Notes under the pieces: model-generated | What the model was told of the DNA's origin: nothing | The model's input: the letters and a program-made list of their open reading frames with translations, nothing else | Databases searched by the model: none | Shown here: in pieces, positions 6,317-8,793 of the stretch | How the letters are laid out: each line of letters starts with the position of its first letter | Numbering within the stretch: position 1 is the first letter of the stretch | NCBI GenBank assembly: GCA_030620285.1 | Contig: JAUXFA010000034.1 | Location: 1 to 8,793, forward strand | Direction of reading: 5' to 3' | DNA: 8,793 bases | From: Piscirickettsiaceae bacterium | GTDB taxonomy: Bacteria; Pseudomonadota; Gammaproteobacteria; Nitrosococcales; Methylophagaceae | Program-made: the position numbers and the translations under genes

Positions 6317-6856
6317 TCAAGTCTCTGTATTGCTAAAACTTTCTAGGAATGATTGGAGTCCAGCCTGTACAAGATCATATGTTGTATCGATGTTTCCAGC
6401 AATTTCACCTTCTAAGACTTGCAAACCTTCCAAAATATCACGAGCTTCTTTAAACCCTTGGTCGATACCACCACTGATAACAGCAATGAAATCGGCTACG
6501 GATTTGTCAGGATTTTGTTCTTGATAGGCGCTAAGAAAGGCTGTGCTCAATGAAACGATACGATCAGCCGTTGCTTCAGGGCTAACATCTAAACCTGAGT
6601 CATAGGCTTCTTGAATTGCAGTATCACTGCCAAGTGCTTCATTAATACCTTCCAATGCGGTTTTAAGTACTAAAGATAACGGTGAATCGGCAGCAGTAAC
6701 ATTGATTGTTGATTCAAGTATCGAGGCATTGAGTGCTTTTTTAGCTGCATTTTTTTCATGGGCTAATTCTGAAACGATAGGGCCGATAGGACCATTTTCT
6801 TTTTTATCTGGGGCCTTGGCGAGAGCTCGCACACTTTCACTAAATTGAATATCCAT
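6317..6856 (-). CDS. DUF5610 domain-containing protein
   Basis: The 179-residue protein ends in a DUF5610-type domain: ATADRIVSLSTAFLSAYQEQ (about 95-114), VADFIAVISGGIDQGFKEAR (about 120-139), DILEGLQVLEGEIAGNIDTTYDLVQAGLQSF (about 140-170). It is predicted to be mostly helical, with no signal peptide or membrane segment. The N-terminal 35 residues look like a charged linker, with S-E-S-V-R-A-L-A-K then a P-I-G-P-I stretch. The family has no established function; it occurs in marine gammaproteobacteria as far as I recall. The start is supported by AAGGGG about five bases upstream (6862-6867 region, minus strand). It is divergent from htpG across 151 bp, and the same strand continues to dodecin 75 bp downstream. 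Confidence 0.82.
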   Translation of the reverse strand: MDIQFSESVRALAKAPDKKENGPIGPIVSELAHEKNAAKKALNASILESTINVTAADSPLSLVLKTALEGINEALGSDTAIQEAYDSGLDVSPEATADRIVSLSTAFLSAYQEQNPDKSVADFIAVISGGIDQGFKEARDILEGLQVLEGEIAGNIDTTYDLVQAGLQSFLESFSNTET

Positions 6857-6939
6857 AATAACCCCTTAATAAAGCACTTTATAACTATCATAGCGGCATA
6901 ATATTGAGTAACTTTAGCAATAAAAATATCATAGAATGA

Positions 6940-6968
6940 CTTGAACTTTTATAGCATTGCCCCCATCT
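6940..6968 (+). promoter_or_regulatory. Sigma-32 heat-shock promoter of htpG
   Basis: CTTGAAC (6940-6946), 14 bp, then CCCCATCT (6961-6968) matches the RpoH/sigma-32 consensus (CTTGAAA, 11-16 bp, CCCCATNT) at all but the last base of the -35 heptamer. It lies 39 bp upstream of the htpG start, giving a leader of about 30 bases. This is direct sequence support for heat-shock control of htpG. Confidence 0.92.
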
Positions 6969-6994
6969 GCTGATTTAAGTTAAAAAAAGCCGAT

Positions 6995-6999
6995 GGAGG
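6995..6999 (+). promoter_or_regulatory. Ribosome binding site that fixes the htpG start
   Basis: GGAGG at 6995-6999 stands eight bases before the ATG at 7008. It overlaps an in-frame ATG at 6993, which therefore cannot be the normal start. The resulting N-terminus, [16 protein letters not shown], agrees with the family. Confidence 0.9.
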
Positions 7000-7007
7000 C
7001 ATGTTCA

Positions 7008-8594
7008 ATGGGTGTTGATGCACATAAGGAAACACTAGGTTTCCAAACAGAAGTTTCACAATTACTGGATCTGATGATCCACTCGCTATATAGCAATAAA
7101 GAAATATTCCTGCGGGAATTGATTTCTAATGCGGCTGATGCCTCTGATAAATTGCGTTTTGAAGCTTTATCAGATGATGCTTTATATGAAGATGATGCTG
7201 ATTTAAAAATTCGTGTTGCTTTTGATAAAGATGCTAATACCATCACCATTACAGATAATGGCATTGGTATGAGCAGAGAAGAAGTCATTGATAATATCGG
7301 TACCATTGCCAACTCTGGCACCAAGAAATTCTTCGATAAAATGACGGGTGATGAAACCAAAGATTCACAATTAATTGGTCAATTTGGTGTTGGTTTCTAT
7401 TCGACCTTTATTGTTGCCGATAATGTCACACTGAAAACCCGACGTGCGGGTATGAGTAGTGAGCATGGTGTGCAATGGCAATCACAAGGCAAGGCTGAGT
7501 TTTCGATTGAAACAATTGATATGCCACAACGTGGTACAGAAATTACCTTACACTTGCGTGAAGACCAAGATGAATTCCTAAGTAGCTGGCGTTTACGCAA
7601 CATTATCAGCAAATACTCGGATCACATTAATTTACCAATCCTGATGGCAAAAGACCCCGTGCCAAATGAAGACGGTGACATTGATGCTTCTGTTGTTTTA
7701 GAAGATGAAACAGTTAATAAAGCCACGGCTTTGTGGTCATTATCAAAAAGCGAAATCAGTGATGATGATTATAAAGAGTTTTACAAGCAAATCGCCCATG
7801 ATTACCAAGATCCATTAAGTTGGAGCCATAATAAAGTCGAAGGTAAAACAGAATATACCTCATTACTTTTCATCCCATCAAAAGCACCATTTGATTTATG
7901 GGACCGTGATAGTAGTCATGGTTTAAAACTCTATGTGAAACGTGTTTTTGTGATGGAAGATGCAGAACAATTAATGCCACGTTACCTACGTTTTATCCGA
8001 GGTGTAATTGATACCAATGACCTGCCTTTGAATATCTCGCGTGAAATTCTTCAAGGTAGTAAAACAATTGATAGTATTCGTGCCGCGTCAGTGAAGAAGA
8101 TACTGGGCGAACTTAAAAAAATGGCCAAGAATGATGCTGAAAAATATGCTGAATTCTGGAAAGAATTTGGTCAAGTCATTAAAGAAGGCCCAGGTGAAGA
8201 CTTTGCCAATAAAGAGGCTTTAGCAAACTTAATGCGTTTTTCGACTACTGAAACAGGTTCAGAAGAGCAAACTGTTTCTTTAGCAGACTATGTCGGTCGC
8301 ATGAAAGATAAGCAAGATAAGATCTACTACATCACAGCAGAGAGCTTTGCTGCCGCTAAAAATAGTCCCCATCTTGAAGTATTTACCAAGAAAGGCATTG
8401 AGGTTCTGTTGTTAGCAGATCGTGTGGATGAATGGTTAACAAATTCACTCACTGAATTTGATGGAAAACAACTTCAATCTGTTGCTAAAGGTGATTTAGA
8501 CCTTGGTGAGCTTGAAGATGAGAAAGAGAAGAAAGCTCAAGAAAAAGTCGATAAGAAATTTGAAGACTTAGTTGAACGTGTTAAAAGACATTAG
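7008..8594 (+). CDS. htpG: Molecular chaperone HtpG (Hsp90), reading frame ends early by frameshift
   Basis: HtpG is the cytoplasmic ATP-dependent homodimeric Hsp90 that remodels client proteins with DnaK. The N-terminal GHKL ATPase domain shows E37 and N41 ([13 protein letters not shown]), D83 (DNGIGM), a TIANSGTK segment and GQFGVGFYS. The middle domain shows [19 protein letters not shown], a [23 protein letters not shown] stretch containing the conserved catalytic-loop Arg, and downstream helices. The frame ends at TAG 8592-8594 after 528 residues, against about 624 in E. coli. The true sequence continues at once in the -1 frame (8585 onward), so one base, most likely an A in the run at 8583-8586, is missing. 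As written, the C-terminal dimerisation domain is lost and the product would be inactive or a weak monomer. The start at 7008 is set by GGAGG at 6995-6999. Confidence 0.95.
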   Translation: MGVDAHKETLGFQTEVSQLLDLMIHSLYSNKEIFLRELISNAADASDKLRFEALSDDALYEDDADLKIRVAFDKDANTITITDNGIGMSREEVIDNIGTIANSGTKKFFDKMTGDETKDSQLIGQFGVGFYSTFIVADNVTLKTRRAGMSSEHGVQWQSQGKAEFSIETIDMPQRGTEITLHLREDQDEFLSSWRLRNIISKYSDHINLPILMAKDPVPNEDGDIDASVVLEDETVNKATALWSLSKSEISDDDYKEFYKQIAHDYQDPLSWSHNKVEGKTEYTSLLFIPSKAPFDLWDRDSSHGLKLYVKRVFVMEDAEQLMPRYLRFIRGVIDTNDLPLNISREILQGSKTIDSIRAASVKKILGELKKMAKNDAEKYAEFWKEFGQVIKEGPGEDFANKEALANLMRFSTTETGSEEQTVSLADYVGRMKDKQDKIYYITAESFAAAKNSPHLEVFTKKGIEVLLLADRVDEWLTNSLTEFDGKQLQSVAKGDLDLGELEDEKEKKAQEKVDKKFEDLVERVKRH

Positions 8595-8793
8595 GTGATA
8601 AAGTTAAAGATGTACGCATTACCCATCGTTTGACTGATTCTCCAGCATGTTTAGTCGCTGATGAAAATGATATGAGTGCGAATCTTGAGCGGATGCTAAA
8701 AGCGGCAGGCCAACAAATGGGAGCAGATACAAAACCTATTTTTGAATTGAATCCTAAACATCCAATGGTTAAACGACTAAAAGATGAATCAGA
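8585..8793 (+). pseudogene. htpG: htpG C-terminal dimerisation domain in the shifted frame (partial)
   Basis: Read from 8585 the sequence gives [51 protein letters not shown] and [18 protein letters not shown]. This is the standard Hsp90 C-terminal domain, running off the right window edge with about 30 residues still to come. There is no separate start codon or ribosome site, and it joins the upstream part exactly if one base is restored near 8586. The two pieces are therefore one gene, either interrupted in the organism or by a sequencing error. Confidence 0.9.

Noticed and set aside
6302..6322. Short hairpin TTGAT/ATCAA just after the DUF5610 stop (minus strand) as a terminator
   Set aside because: Five weak pairs and no T-run follow; not enough to call termination.
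6869..6882. Palindrome ATAAAG-CA-CTTTAT upstream of the DUF5610 gene
   Set aside because: Arms are only six bases and very AT-rich, in an AT-rich promoter region; chance occurrence is likely.
6993..7007. Longer htpG start at ATG 6993 (adds MEACS)
   Set aside because: This ATG overlaps the GGAGG ribosome site that serves the ATG at 7008, and HtpG homologues begin near the [10 protein letters not shown] segment.
6980..7360. Minus-strand open frame opposite the start of htpG, and similar open frames opposite or inside other genes (666-872, 4479-4673, 5324-5587, 5632-5820, 6261-6524, 7397-7612)
   Set aside because: Each lies over a gene with strong family support and shows no recognisable domain; they are shadow frames.
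8580..8594. Programmed -1 ribosomal frameshift in htpG
   Set aside because: Codons GTT AAA AGA do not form an X-XXY-YYZ slippery heptamer and four A is short for transcriptional slippage. HtpG is not known to be recoded.

Overview
The window looks like a stretch of gammaproteobacterial chromosome with fairly low GC. This is judged from HtpG, YaaA, dodecin, DUF937, DUF5610 and DUF4389 family proteins, a TRAP transporter, and a heat-shock promoter close to the E. coli sigma-32 consensus. A marine group such as the Methylophaga/Piscirickettsiaceae relatives is possible, but that is a guess. I see no mobile element, CRISPR array, tRNA or rRNA. Genes are tightly packed and no gene-free stretch reaches 300 bases.

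Region 1 (1-3522) is a transport and signalling block. On the minus strand, a NarL/LuxR-type response regulator, a TRAP small permease (dctQ) and the start of a TRAP large permease (dctM, cut by the window edge) are joined by two one-base TAATG stop/start overlaps. Divergent from them, across only about 50 bp, is a membrane-bound CHASE-domain hybrid histidine kinase. The likely reading is that the kinase senses a small extracellular molecule, phosphorylates the regulator, and so controls the transporter operon in which the regulator is encoded.

Region 2 (3523-5439, plus strand) holds a secreted SRPBCC-fold protein ending at a strong intrinsic terminator. It is followed by a two-gene unit, a DUF4389 membrane protein overlapping yaaA (peroxide-stress/iron protein) by one base.

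Region 3 (5454-6856, minus strand) holds three small genes read in the order DUF5610 protein, dodecin (flavin-binding), DUF937 protein. An 18-base inverted repeat lies just upstream of dodecin.

Region 4 (6857-8793, plus strand) is htpG, the bacterial Hsp90, behind a textbook sigma-32 promoter. Its reading frame is broken near base 8586 by an apparent single missing A in an A-run. The C-terminal domain continues in the shifted frame to the window edge. This is either a sequencing error or a real frameshift and is the most concrete anomaly here. I did not find a clearly new biological system. The best candidates for follow-up are the autoregulated-looking kinase/regulator/TRAP block and the dodecin operator-like palindrome.
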